NCBI GenBank assembly: GCA_001464055.1
Contig: LNET01000030.1
Location: 1 to 64,000 of the forward strand
Direction of reading: 5' to 3'
DNA: 64,000 bases
Source: Burkholderiales bacterium Ga0077543
Lineage (GTDB): Bacteria > Pseudomonadota > Gammaproteobacteria > Burkholderiales > Burkholderiaceae_C
Positions 55,083 through 64,000 of the stretch are shown in pieces. Under the pieces are notes generated by a model that was not told where the DNA came from, did not search any database, and saw nothing but the letters and a program-made list of their open reading frames with translations. The stretch's first letter is position 1; each line of letters starts with the position of its first letter. Made by a program: the position numbers and the translations under genes.

Positions 55083-56105
55083 TCAATGCCCGCCCCGCAT
55101 GCGGGGATTGACCACGCCGTAGAGCAGGTCCACCAGCAGGTTCACGCCGATGAAGATCAGCGCCGACACCAGGATGCCGGCCTGCACCACCGGGTAGTCG
55201 CGCCGGGCGATGGCGTCGATCAGCCACTTGCCGATGCCCGGCCAGCTGAAGATGGTCTCGGTGAGCACCGCGCCGCCCAGCAGGCTGCCCACCTGCATGC
55301 CCAGCACGGTGACGACCGGAATGAGCGCATTGCGCAGGCCGTGCACCAGCACCACGCGCCAGGGCGACAGACCCTTGGCGCGGGCGGTGCGCATGTAGTC
55401 CTCGCGCAGCACTTCCAGCAGTGCGCTGCGGGTCATGCGCGCCACCACGGCCATGGGGATGGTGCCCAGTACCACCGCAGGCAGCGCCAGGTGGAGCAGG
55501 GCCGAGACGAAGGCGCCGGGCTCTTGCCCGCGCAGGCTGGCCAGGGCGCTGTCGATGAGCATGAAGCCAGTGACGGGGTTGACGTCGAATTCGATGCCCA
55601 CCCGGCCCGAGACCGGCGTCCATTCCAGCCCGACGCTGAAGAACATGATGAGGATCAGCCCCCACCAGAACACCGGCATGCTGTTGCCCACGGTGGCCAG
55701 CGCCATCACCGCCTGGTCGAACCAGGAACCGCGCTTCAGCGCCGCGGCCATGCCCAGCGGCAGGCCCACCGCCAGGGCCAGCAGCAGCGCGGCCAGGGCG
55801 AGTTCGATGGTGGCCGGGAACAGCGCTGCGAATTCCAGCGCCACCGGTTCACGCGTGACCAGGCTCTGCCCCAAGTCGCCCTGCAGCAGCCCGCCCAGGT
55901 AGTTCAGGTACTGCACGTGCAGCGGCTGGTCCAGGCCCAGCTGCTGCATCAGCGCGGCGTGGGCCTCGGGGTCGAGCCGGCGTTCGCCCATCATGATCTC
56001 GACCGGGTCGCCCGGGATCAGCCGGATGAGGGCGAAGGCCACCAGCGTCACGCCCAGCAGGGTGGGAATGAGCGTGGCGAGCTTCTTAAGAAACAGGGCG
56101 AACAC
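55083..56105 (-). CDS. dppB: Peptide ABC transporter permease, DppB type
   Basis: 340 residues. The first helix is LIPTLLGVTLVAFALIRLIPGDPVEIM, then LGLDQPLHVQYLNYLGGLLQGDLG, the coupling loop LREDYMRTARAKGLSPWRVV, and GAVLTETIFSWPGIGKWL. It is the first gene of the leftward unit dppB-dppC-dppD-dppF-serine hydrolase-ldcA. No binding-protein gene (dppA/mppA) lies upstream; the next gene is a TonB receptor ending before a terminator. Confidence 0.93.
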   Translation of the reverse strand: MFALFLKKLATLIPTLLGVTLVAFALIRLIPGDPVEIMMGERRLDPEAHAALMQQLGLDQPLHVQYLNYLGGLLQGDLGQSLVTREPVALEFAALFPATIELALAALLLALAVGLPLGMAAALKRGSWFDQAVMALATVGNSMPVFWWGLILIMFFSVGLEWTPVSGRVGIEFDVNPVTGFMLIDSALASLRGQEPGAFVSALLHLALPAVVLGTIPMAVVARMTRSALLEVLREDYMRTARAKGLSPWRVVLVHGLRNALIPVVTVLGMQVGSLLGGAVLTETIFSWPGIGKWLIDAIARRDYPVVQAGILVSALIFIGVNLLVDLLYGVVNPRMRGGH

Positions 56106-56135
56106 GGCTGCGAGTGTCGTTCAGGCCTGAACCCA

Positions 56136-56169
56136 TGCAAAAAAGGGGCCCCGCAGAGGCCCCTTTGCA
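56136..56169 (-). terminator. Rho-independent terminator of the TonB receptor gene
   Basis: On the minus strand, a nine-pair stem (AAAGGGGCC/GGCCCCTTT) with a seven-base loop is followed by a T-run (six T). It begins 22 bases after the receptor stop at 56189 and lies before the dppB start, separating the two leftward units. Confidence 0.88.
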
Positions 56170-56188
56170 CGGTCGGGCCGTACCGGCG

Positions 56189-59058
56189 TCAGAAGAACCG
56201 GTACTGCGCGGTCAGCACGAAGGCGCGCCCGCGCGGGTCGGCCACGCGGGGTTCCCAGCTGCTGCCGCTGCCGAAGTTGCTGTCGTAGGTGATGGCGAAC
56301 GGCGGGTCGGTGTCCAGCACGTTCTTCACCATGCCGATCAGGGTCAGGTTCTTGATGCCGTTGTAGGTCAGGCCCAGGTTGTAGGTGGTGTAGCTGTCGA
56401 CCTTGGGGTTGTAGTTCGAGGGGGTGACCCGCCCTGCAGCCACGCCCGGCAGCACCTGGTCGTTGTAGCCGCTGCGGAAGGTCTGGCTCAGCGTGCTGCT
56501 CCAGTCACCCCGGGTGTAGGTGACGAAGGCGCTGTGCTTCCAGCGCAGGCCCAGGTCGCCGGCCAAGCTGAACTGGCCGATCTCGCTGGGACCGAAGGGC
56601 ACGCTGGGCAGCACGCGCGAACGCTTCTTCAGCAGGTAGGTGCCGTCCAGCCCTGCGTTGAAGCGCGCGCCCAGCGCATTGAAGCCGCCGCGCAGGTTGA
56701 CTTCGACACCTTCGGTCTGGGTTTCGCCGGCGTTCACCCAGCGCTGGTCGACCGAGATCAGCCGGTTCTGGGCGTCTCGGCCGAAACGCTCGGGGAACAG
56801 CGCGAAGTTGTCGATCAGCTGGGTCAGCGACAGGATCTGGATGGTGCCTTCGCGCTTGACGCTCCACCAGTCCATGCCCAAGCTGAAGTTCGCCGTGGGT
56901 TCCCAGATGAAGCCGACCGAGGCCATCTCGGCTTCCTCGGGACCCAGGTCGGGCTTGCCGCCGTTGATGATGACGGCGGCGCGGTCGATGAAGGCGCAGC
57001 CGGGCTGGGTGGTGTTGGGGCGGCCACCCGGGCAGGTCAGCGGGTCGACCAGGGTGGTGCCGGTGAACAGCGACTCGGCCGCGCCGTTGAACAGCTGGTT
57101 GAAGGTGGGCACCCGGAAGCCGGTGCTGTAGGAACCGCGCAGCAGGAACCCGCTGTTGGGCTTCCACAGCGCCGAAACCTTCGGGTTGGTGGTGGTGCCG
57201 AAGCCGTCGTACCGGTCCTGGCGCACCGCCAGCGTGGCCTCCAGTCCCGGCAGCAGCGGCAGCAGCAGTTCGCCGAAGACGGCCGTCACGTCGCGCTTGG
57301 CGCCCAGCAGCACGTTGGCCTGGTCGAAAGGCGCAGCCAGGATGACGCGCTGCGCGGCGGTTGCGCGCTCGTCGCCGTTGAATTTGTATTCTTCTGTGCG
57401 CAGGTCGAAGCCGACGGCAGCCATGGCGTCGCCGGCTGGCAACTTGAACACCGGACCACTGGCCGAGATGTCGGTCTGCGTCATGGTGAATTCGCCGCCG
57501 AACAACACCACGCCGCGGGCCGAACCTTCTTCCAGGGCGGCCAGGCCGTCAGCGCTCTGGGTCTGGCCGGGGTACAGGAAGATGTTGATGCGGCCGCTGT
57601 TCAGCGCCGGAATGATGCCGGGGCCGCCGTCGCTGGCGCCCGTGCCGGTGGTGCCGCGGTAGTAATAGCCGCCGCCCAGGGTGGACTTGGCCTCGCTCTT
57701 GGCCTGCAGCACGCCGGCACGGTAGTCCCAGCCGGCGAACAAGGGACCCTCGGCCGTCAAGGCGATGCGTTGGGTGTCGGCCTCGGTCTCGATCTCGCGC
57801 GGGCCGCACTCGATGCAGCGCCAGCGGTAGGACAGCGGCTGGCCCCGCTGGGCCGCGTTGATGCTCCCAGGGAACGCGGCCAGCAGGGTGTCGAACACCC
57901 GGTCGTAGCTGGCCTGCGAGGCCGCGTTGCGGGGGTAGCGCAGTTGCTGGGTGGTGGTGTTGGGCGTCAGCTGCAGGTTCGAGAAGCGCTTGGCGGACTC
58001 GGTGCGCGAGGCCGTGAACTCGGCCGCCAGCTGGTGCTGGGCCAGCATGGCCGTGCCGCGCAGCACGATGTTGGTGCTGGTCACCGGCTGCTGCAGCACC
58101 GCGGCTCGGCCGGTGTCCCAGGCGCAGGACAGGCCAGCGCTGGGCGTGTTCCACAGCAGCTCGGCGTAGGGCGCCTGGCCGTCGATGCTTGCGCAACCCG
58201 GCTGGCCAGGCAGGTCCAGCACGTTCAGGCCGCGCTGGCAGGCGTGGTCGTCCCTGGGATGTTTGGAAAGGACGCATTGGTCGGAAACAGCGTGCCGGCC
58301 AGCGGAAACAGCGTGGCGAAGGGCGTGCCGCGCGTGTCCACGCTCAGGCCGCGGTCGGGCTGGAAGGTGTTGACGAACCCGCGCTGGTCGCCGCGCAGGG
58401 CCTTGTTCTCGCGCACGCCCAGCGTGGCCAGCAGGTTGAAGCCGTCCTTGTCCAGATTGCCGAAGCCGGCAACCAGGGCGCCCGAAGCGATCTCGCCGCC
58501 CTTGGCCTCGGTGATGTCGGCGGTGGCGCGCAGCAGCGCGCCGGTGAAGTTGGTGCGCAGGATGAAGTTGATGACGCCGCCGATGGCGTCGGTGCCGTAG
58601 GTGGAGCTGGCACCGTCCTTCAGGATCTCGACCCGCTCGATGGCGGCCATCGGGATCTGGTTCAGGTCGACGACACCGCCGTTCAGGCCGTGGGCGGCGA
58701 CACGCCGGCCGTTGAGCAGGATCAGCGTGGCGTTGCTGCCCTGGCCACGCAGGTTGGCACTGGTGGCGCCGTTGTTGCCGCGCTGGGCGCCACCCACGAC
58801 GTCGGCATTGGAGGCCAGGTTGTCCAGGCCGTTGCCGTTGGTGGACAGTTCCTGAACCAACTGCTCGGCGCTGGTGATGCCCTGGCGCTGCAGCTCGCCG
58901 CCGGTGATGACCTGGATCGGCAAGGCGCCTTCGGCGGCGATGCGCTTGATGCTGGAGCCGGTGATGGTGATGCGCTGCGGCTCGGCCGCGGTTTGCGCCA
59001 GGGCGTGGCTGGCCAGGCCGGCGAGGGCCAGGCTGGCGACGATCGATTGCAGTTTCAT
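56189..59058 (-). pseudogene. TonB-dependent receptor with a single frameshift
   Basis: The start at 59058 follows AAGGAAAA. The first frame gives a signal peptide (LALAGLASHALAQ), the plug (ITGGELQRQGITSAEQLVQEL, TLILLNGRRVAAHGLN, VEILKDGASSTYGTDAIGGV) and the early barrel, and stops at 58225. The barrel continues in another frame from about 58260 (ACQRGLNVLDLPGQPGC), through SGFLLRGSYSTGFRVPTFNQL, to the terminal strand FVLTAQYRFF at 56189. Restoring one base in 58225-58265 would give about 956 residues, the usual size for this receptor group. Either a recent inactivating mutation or a sequencing error. The intact terminator and barrel end favour a recent event. Confidence 0.85.
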
Positions 59059-59276
59059 CCGGGGTTTTCCTTTTTGATGGGTGATGGGGCGGCTGCCGAC
59101 AGGTCCCTCCGCCGGCTACCGCCCGAAACTGGTGTTCCAGAATCCAGACAGTCTCGCTCGCCAGTTTCGTGCCGACCATCGGGAATTGCCACTGAACCGC
59201 GGTTGCACTGCACGCACGGCCCATGCTGCGGTGCGTGGAAGCAACACATCGCCCGGCTGTGTGAACATCGCGACCC

Positions 59277-60572
59277 ATGTCCACGACTCTCCCGATGGCC
59301 CCCGCCCGCCCCTGGCGCTGGATCCCCACCCTCTACTTCGGCCAGGGCCTGCCCTACGTGGTGGTGATGACGCTGGCCGTGGTGATGTACAAGAACCTGG
59401 GCTTCAGCAACACCGAGATCGCGCTGTACACCAGCTGGCTGTACCTGCCCTGGGTGATCAAGCCGCTGTGGTCGCCGGTGGTCGACCTGCTGGGCCGAAA
59501 ACGCGGCTGGATCGTCGGGCTGCAGTTCGGCATCGGGCTGGCGTTTGCGCTGGTGGCACTGACCCTGCCCGCGCCGAAGGTGCTGCAAATGACCCTGGCG
59601 GTGTTCTGGCTGATGGCGTTTGCCAGCGCCACCCACGACATCGCCGCCGACGGCTTTTACATGCTGGCGCTGCCGCAGCGCACGCAGGCGGCGTTCGTCG
59701 GCGTGCGCAGCACCTTCTACCGGCTGGCGATGATCGGCGGGCAGGGCGGGCTGGTCTACCTGGCCGGCTGGCTGCAGGACAGCACCGGCAACGTGGTCAG
59801 CGCCTGGCAGATGGTGTTCTGGGCGCTGGCTGCGGTGTTCCTGGCCGGCGCGGCGTATCACTTCTGGGCACTGCCGAAACCGGCCGGCGACGTGGCGGTG
59901 CCGCGCGGCGAACACTTCTGGGCCGACTTCTTCAAGGTCTTCGCGGCCTTCTTCGCCAAGCCCGAGATCGGCCGCATCCTGGCCTTCCTGCTGCTTTACC
60001 GGTTCGCCGAGGCCCAGCTGCTCAAGCTGGTGACGCCCTTCATGCTGGACCCGCTGGACGTGGGCGGCCTGGGGCTGAAGACACAGGACGTGGGCATCGC
60101 CTACGGCACGGTGGGCATCGGCGCACTGACGGTGGGCGGGCTGCTGGGCGGCTTCCTGATCTCGCGCTTCGGCCTGAAGCGCATGCTCTGGCCACTGGTG
60201 CTGTGCATGCACCTGCCCAACACGGTGTACGTGGCGCTGGCCGTCTGGCAGCCGGGCAGCCTGTGGCTGGTGAGCGCGGCGATCGCCACCGAACAGTTCG
60301 GCTACGGCTTCGGCTTCACCGCCTACATGGTGTTCATGCTGATGGTGGCCGGCGGCGCCGACGGCAGCGCCGTCCACAAGACCGCGCACTACGCGCTGTG
60401 CACCGGCTTCATGGCGCTGGGCATGATGATCCCCGGCATGTGGTCGGGCTGGCTGCAGGACCGGCTGGGCTACGTGAACTTCTTCATCTGGGCCTGCGTG
60501 GCCACGCTGCCCTCGTTCCTGGCCGCGGCCTGGATCCGCATCGACCCTGAATTCGGACGCAAGACAGAATGA
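59277..60572 (+). CDS. AmpG-like MFS permease
   Basis: 431 residues with about twelve membrane helices. The AmpG/PAT-family pattern is visible: [45 protein letters not shown], and [17 protein letters not shown] (where AmpG has SxxQDIxxDA). AmpG imports anhydromuropeptides; this branch is also found next to NagX-like and amidase genes. Divergent from the receptor gene with a 218-base promoter region between. Substrate is inferred from family and from the cell-wall genes nearby. Confidence 0.82.
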   Translation: MSTTLPMAPARPWRWIPTLYFGQGLPYVVVMTLAVVMYKNLGFSNTEIALYTSWLYLPWVIKPLWSPVVDLLGRKRGWIVGLQFGIGLAFALVALTLPAPKVLQMTLAVFWLMAFASATHDIAADGFYMLALPQRTQAAFVGVRSTFYRLAMIGGQGGLVYLAGWLQDSTGNVVSAWQMVFWALAAVFLAGAAYHFWALPKPAGDVAVPRGEHFWADFFKVFAAFFAKPEIGRILAFLLLYRFAEAQLLKLVTPFMLDPLDVGGLGLKTQDVGIAYGTVGIGALTVGGLLGGFLISRFGLKRMLWPLVLCMHLPNTVYVALAVWQPGSLWLVSAAIATEQFGYGFGFTAYMVFMLMVAGGADGSAVHKTAHYALCTGFMALGMMIPGMWSGWLQDRLGYVNFFIWACVATLPSFLAAAWIRIDPEFGRKTE

Positions 60573-61828
60573 AGACCGCGCTGATCTTCGCCGCGACGCT
60601 GGCCCTGCTGGGCGTGCTTGCAGGTTGCGCCAGCGCACCCGACACCTCGCCCGCCCCGGCCTTCCCCCTGCTGGCGGCATCGCCCGCGAAGCTGGCCGCG
60701 GTGCAGCTCTCGCCCGAGGCGCGCTTTGCCGGCACGCCTGGCGCACAGGTGGAAGCGCGCACGCGCACGATGGCCGATGTCGTCGTCGGCAGCTTCGAAG
60801 GCGTGCCCACCGGCTGGCCGGCGCGCAGCGTGCGCATCCACCACCGCAGCTATCTGCACCGCGCCGAGACGCGCGGCGGCATCGTGCTGGTGCCGGGCTT
60901 CACCGAGGGCCTGGCGCACTACCAGGAACTGATCCACGACCTGGTGGCCAACGGCTTTTCGGTCTACATCCACGACCACCGCGGCCAGGGCTTTTCCACG
61001 CGGCTGCTGACCGGCGCCGACGACGGCGACAAGGGGCACGTCGACCAGTTCGACCACCTCGTCACGGACCTGGGCACGTTCGCGCGGCAGGTGCAGGCGC
61101 AGCGCGCCGGCAACCCACGCCCGCTGTTCGTGCTGGCGCATTCGATGGGCGGGGCGGTGACGGCGCTGCACCTGGCGCGCCAGGGCGCGGCCACACCGTT
61201 CCGCGCGGCGGCCCTGGTGACGCCGATGTTCGAGCCCCACATCGGCCAGACCGGCCTGGGCGACCGCGTCGACCGCGCCGCCGGCCGCTGGTGCGACGCC
61301 TGGGCGGCCAGGCTGCCCGTGGCCCTGCCGGGCTTGTCCAGCGCCCGCGCCCAGGGCAGCGGCTTCGACGCCGCGCGTGCGGCCTTCGACGCGCTGCCCG
61401 ACCCGGCCGTGAACACCCTGTCGCACAGCGTGCCGCGGCTGCGCCAGCGCTGGGCCGACCGCGCTGCGCTGTGCAGCGAGACCTCGCCCGCCGAACACTG
61501 CGGCCACGCGGACGCCCGTGTGGAAGACGCCACCTGGCGCTGGGTGGCCCAGGCCTGCAGTGCCGCGCGCGAGGCCCGCGGCCCGGCCGCGGCGGCGGTG
61601 ACCGTGCCCGTGCTGCTGCTGCAGGGCGGGCAGGACAGCGTGGTCGAAGCCCTGCCCCAGCAGGTGTTCTGCGCCCGCGTGGCCGGCTGCCGCGGCCTGC
61701 TGCTGCCGCGGGCACGCCATGGGCTGTTGTTCGAGAGCGACGACCTGCGCGGCCCGGCCCTGGCCGAAGTGCTGGGTTTTTTCAGCGACGCGGCGGCCGC
61801 CCCGCCAGGGATTGCGCGCAGGAATTGA
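60569..61828 (+). CDS. Alpha/beta-hydrolase lipoprotein (lysophospholipase/monoacylglycerol lipase type)
   Basis: 419 residues. The lipobox LAGC puts the lipidated cysteine at residue 20. The serine hydrolase triad can be read as S192 in AHSMGGAV, an aspartate in LQGGQDSVV and a histidine in RARHGLLFE. The early segments [13 protein letters not shown] and [11 protein letters not shown] are typical of PldB-like hydrolases. It overlaps the AmpG-like gene by four bases (ATGA), so the two are cotranscribed. Confidence 0.88.
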   Translation: MKTALIFAATLALLGVLAGCASAPDTSPAPAFPLLAASPAKLAAVQLSPEARFAGTPGAQVEARTRTMADVVVGSFEGVPTGWPARSVRIHHRSYLHRAETRGGIVLVPGFTEGLAHYQELIHDLVANGFSVYIHDHRGQGFSTRLLTGADDGDKGHVDQFDHLVTDLGTFARQVQAQRAGNPRPLFVLAHSMGGAVTALHLARQGAATPFRAAALVTPMFEPHIGQTGLGDRVDRAAGRWCDAWAARLPVALPGLSSARAQGSGFDAARAAFDALPDPAVNTLSHSVPRLRQRWADRAALCSETSPAEHCGHADARVEDATWRWVAQACSAAREARGPAAAAVTVPVLLLQGGQDSVVEALPQQVFCARVAGCRGLLLPRARHGLLFESDDLRGPALAEVLGFFSDAAAAPPGIARRN

Positions 61829-62051
61829 CGGGAACCGGGTTCTGCGGGGCAAACACCCCTGCCCGGGCTCCATGGATGGTCACGCTGGCCGAGTAGAGTG
61901 GCCGCCGGAGATGGCCGGCACGCACCTGTGTAGAGCCCTCGTCATGCCCGACCTCCACTTGCCGGCGTTTGCCTCCGCCACACCCGGCTTCCTTTCGTTG
62001 AGCTCTTGTGACGACCCCCCAGGATCGACGACGTCCCGCGTGAGCACCCAC
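61829..62051. other. Intergenic region upstream of the GTPase unit
   Basis: 223 bases with no convincing gene. It should contain the promoter of the unit beginning near 62052. No clear terminator of the hydrolase gene was seen. Confidence 0.4.
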
Positions 62052-62831
62052 ATGCAAGTGATGCTGAGCAACCTGCCGCCCGCAGACTGCGCGCGGCTGC
62101 AGGCCTTCCTGCGCGTGGGCAGCGACCGGCTGCGCAGTCGCTGGTCGATCGGCAGCGGTGAGCAGGTCGGCCTGCTTCTCTTCAGCGGCGAAACACCCGA
62201 GACCATTCCGGGTCATCTGGATGCCACGCCCCGCCTGGTGCGCGTGGTCGAACACGGCGAGGCCCCCCCCGACGACGGCCCGGTGCTGACGCGCCCGATC
62301 GACTTCGAGACCTTCATCACCCTGATGGTCGCGGCCGAGGCCGCGCTGCATGCCCCCGCTCAGGCCGAGCCGGCGCCGGCGCCCCAGCCCGTCCCGGCCA
62401 TGCCTGCCGCCATGCCCACCGCCCCTGACCCGCAAGGAGGGGCGGCCGCCGCGCCCACCCGGCAGGCGGTCTCGCTGGACGACCCCGTGCGCCTGAAGCG
62501 TTGGCCGCAGGCCAGCCTGCTGCAAGACTGGCGCTATGGCATCCGCATGTCCAGCTTCATGTCCACCCGCTTCGTGACGGTGCGCGAGCTGGCCAGACTC
62601 AGCAACGTCAGCGAACCCGACTGTGCGCGCTTCGTCGACGCCCTGCATGCGGCCGGGCTGATCCGGCATCGCGACGAGCTCGCCGCCGTGGCGCCAGCCC
62701 CCCGGGGGCCGGACCGGGCAGCACCGGGCAACGAGCCCGCAGCCGCGCCACCAGCCACCACGGCGCGCCTGGGCCTGCTGGGAAGACTGCGGCAGAAACT
62801 CGGCCTGGGGCAAAGAGGCCCATCCACATGA
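62052..62831 (+). CDS. Protein of unknown function with C-terminal winged-helix-like segment
   Basis: 259 residues from the ATG at 62052; a GTG at 62040 is an alternative and the frame is open further upstream. The N-terminal ~100 residues look alpha/beta (VGLLLFSGETPETIPG, LVRVVEHGEAPPDDG). An Ala/Pro-rich linker follows. The segment FVTVRELARLSNVSEPDCAR, then FVDALHAAGLIRHRDE, reads as a winged helix. The C-terminus is Pro/Ala-rich and basic. It overlaps the GTPase gene by four bases (ATGA). In actinobacterial conservons a DUF742 winged-helix protein accompanies the GTPase; the similarity is of layout, not of confirmed sequence. Confidence 0.7.
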   Translation: MQVMLSNLPPADCARLQAFLRVGSDRLRSRWSIGSGEQVGLLLFSGETPETIPGHLDATPRLVRVVEHGEAPPDDGPVLTRPIDFETFITLMVAAEAALHAPAQAEPAPAPQPVPAMPAAMPTAPDPQGGAAAAPTRQAVSLDDPVRLKRWPQASLLQDWRYGIRMSSFMSTRFVTVRELARLSNVSEPDCARFVDALHAAGLIRHRDELAAVAPAPRGPDRAAPGNEPAAAPPATTARLGLLGRLRQKLGLGQRGPST

Positions 62832-63355
62832 ACGACCCCAAGATCGTGTTCACCGGCACGCCCGGTGCCGGCAAAACCACGGCCATCCGCGCCATCAGCG
62901 ACATCGAACCCGTCAGCACCGACGTGGCCAACACCGACGCCCGTCTCGGCAAGGCCACCACCACCGTGGGTCTGGACTACGGCCATGTCGACCTGGGCGA
63001 AGGCCTGCGGGTGCGGCTGTTCGGCACGCCCGGGCAGGCGCGCTTCGATTTCATGTGGAGCATCATCGGCAGGCAGGCGCTGGGGCTGCTGATCCTGATC
63101 GACAACTCGCGCCCCGACCCGCTGGCCGACCTGCGCCTGTACCTGGACCATTTCGGCGACGGCATCCACGAGATGAACTGCGCCATCGGCGTGGGCCGCA
63201 CCGAGATCCACCCCGTGCCCGCACTGGACGCCTTCGGCGACCTGCTCGAAAGCCGCGGGCTGGCCTTCCCCACGCTGGCGGTGGACGTGCGCCGTCGCGA
63301 CGACGTGCTGCTGCTCATCGAGACCATCCTGGCGCAGGCCGAGTGCCGGCCCTGA
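62828..63355 (+). CDS. COG2229-type small GTPase
   Basis: 175 residues. The P-loop is GTPGAGKTT at 10-18. The G3 region reads VRLFGTPGQARFDFMWSIIG, the pattern of the COG2229 GTPases (with G in place of the D of DxxG). The guanine-specificity position reads IGVGRTE instead of NKxD or the family's usual TxxD, so base specificity is uncertain. Relatives work with Roadblock/LC7 proteins as switch modules (MglA-MglB, conservon CvnD-CvnB). The Roadblock gene follows 30 bases later. Confidence 0.88.
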   Translation: MNDPKIVFTGTPGAGKTTAIRAISDIEPVSTDVANTDARLGKATTTVGLDYGHVDLGEGLRVRLFGTPGQARFDFMWSIIGRQALGLLILIDNSRPDPLADLRLYLDHFGDGIHEMNCAIGVGRTEIHPVPALDAFGDLLESRGLAFPTLAVDVRRRDDVLLLIETILAQAECRP

Positions 63356-63385
63356 CCCCCGACCGACCCGCCCACAAGCCCTGCG

Positions 63386-63766
63386 ATGACCCACACCCCC
63401 CAACCCAGCGTCAGTGCCGCCCGGCGCTTTGCCGAGGACACCCTGCAGCGGATCGACGGCGCCCATGCCGTGGTCGTGGCCACGGTCGACGGCTTTGCGC
63501 TGGCGCACGCGAGTCGGCGCGAGGTCGATGTCGAACGCCTGTCGGCGATGCTCAGTTCCCTGGCCGCGCTGGGCGCCGCCGCCAGCCGCGAAACCGGCAT
63601 CGGCTTCGTGCGCGTGCTCGTCATCGAGTCGACGGCGGGCCGCATCGTCACGCGCTGCCTCGATGGTTCCGAGATCGTGATCGCGGTGCTGGCCGACACC
63701 CAGGTGCCCCTGGGCCTGGTGTGGACCCAGCTGCGGCACGCCGAGAGCCAGCTGGTCGCGGCATGA
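63386..63766 (+). CDS. Roadblock/LC7-domain protein
   Basis: 126 residues. Single Roadblock/LC7 domain: RIDGAHAVVVATVDGFALAH, RLSAMLSSLAALGAAASRE, then strands VRVLVIESTAGRIVTRCL and EIVIAVLADTQVPLGLV. Such domains dimerise and act as regulators (GAP/GEF-like) of partner GTPases. Its stop overlaps the start of the next gene by four bases. Confidence 0.87.
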   Translation: MTHTPQPSVSAARRFAEDTLQRIDGAHAVVVATVDGFALAHASRREVDVERLSAMLSSLAALGAAASRETGIGFVRVLVIESTAGRIVTRCLDGSEIVIAVLADTQVPLGLVWTQLRHAESQLVAA

Positions 63767-64000
63767 ACGTTTCCAGCCAGACCCTGGGCGAACTCGTCGC
63801 GCAGCTCGCTGCGCTGCGCGGCCTGCGCGGCTGCGCCATCGTCGAAGCCGACAACGGACTGGTCTGGACGGCCCAGGGTGAACTCGCCGACCGCGATGCC
63901 CTGTGGGAAGCCGCCACCGACTTCTGGCGCCTGCAGTTGCGCCACGCGGCGCACTTCGCCGAACTCGGCAAGTTCGGCGCCGCGGTCATGCACCACCACG
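63763..64000 (+). CDS. Second small Roadblock-like protein (partial, runs off the window)
   Basis: At least 79 residues from the ATG at 63763, open at the edge. The start (LGELVAQLAALRGLRGCAIVEADNG, about residues 8-32) resembles the first helix and strand of a Roadblock/LC7 domain, and LVWTAQGELADRDALWEAATDFW continues it. Assignment is tentative because the second half is missing. It is translationally coupled to the preceding Roadblock gene. Confidence 0.6.
   Translation, partial: MNVSSQTLGELVAQLAALRGLRGCAIVEADNGLVWTAQGELADRDALWEAATDFWRLQLRHAAHFAELGKFGAAVMHHH

Overview
The window is very GC-rich (about 70% by eye) and densely packed with bacterial genes on both strands. Family content (Bug/TctC-type binding protein, RdgC, cyanophycin synthetase pair, TPR-GGDEF proteins, glutathione-dependent formaldehyde dehydrogenase) suggests a betaproteobacterium of the Burkholderiales, most likely the Rubrivivax/Leptothrix/Ideonella side. 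This is inferred from gene families, not from a marker-gene comparison. No rRNA, tRNA, CRISPR array, insertion sequence or prophage was recognised. It looks like chromosomal sequence with some local decay: two internally deleted gene remnants and one frameshifted receptor.

Left part (0-20 kb): a formaldehyde dehydrogenase running off the edge; a very long protein made of two TPR-membrane-GGDEF modules in one frame; a TonB receptor; a Bug-type periplasmic binding protein; a secreted low-complexity protein; a flavin reductase-like protein with a TfoX-like protein and a broken DUF427 gene. Cyanophycinase follows, next to an M20 metallopeptidase. A leftward unit then encodes a siderophore-type TonB receptor, a DUF4198 exported protein and a DUF1624 membrane protein. 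A class III aminotransferase with an Lrp/AsnC regulator and a double GNAT protein close this part.

Middle (20-39 kb): a long rightward catabolic/transport unit. It encodes a HAD protein, an FAD amine oxidase-like enzyme, a complete peptide-type ABC importer (Tat-exported binding protein, two permeases, fused double ATPase), a tartrate/D-malate dehydrogenase-like enzyme, a 90-codon scar of a succinate-semialdehyde dehydrogenase, an intact aldehyde dehydrogenase, a two-domain cupin and a second FAD oxidoreductase. A GhrA-like reductase faces it. Next come cyanophycin synthetase and a shorter paralogue that keeps only the Mur-ligase half.

Right part (39-62 kb): a long leftward run of housekeeping and cell-wall genes (RdgC, NagX-like acetyltransferase, MurQ, GHL10 lipoprotein, MnmA, aspartoacylase-like protein, PurC, GST). 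A second leftward unit has a Dpp-type ABC transporter with no binding-protein gene, a penicillin-binding-fold serine hydrolase and an LD-carboxypeptidase. A frameshifted TonB receptor and an AmpG-like permease with an alpha/beta-hydrolase lipoprotein follow. Together 40-61 kb holds most steps expected for murein turnover and recycling.

Right edge (62-64 kb): a tightly overlapping unit of a protein ending in a winged-helix-like segment, a COG2229-type small GTPase and two small proteins, at least one of the Roadblock/LC7 family. It resembles the core of an actinobacterial conservon in a proteobacterial setting and is the least expected module here. It is cut by the window edge.
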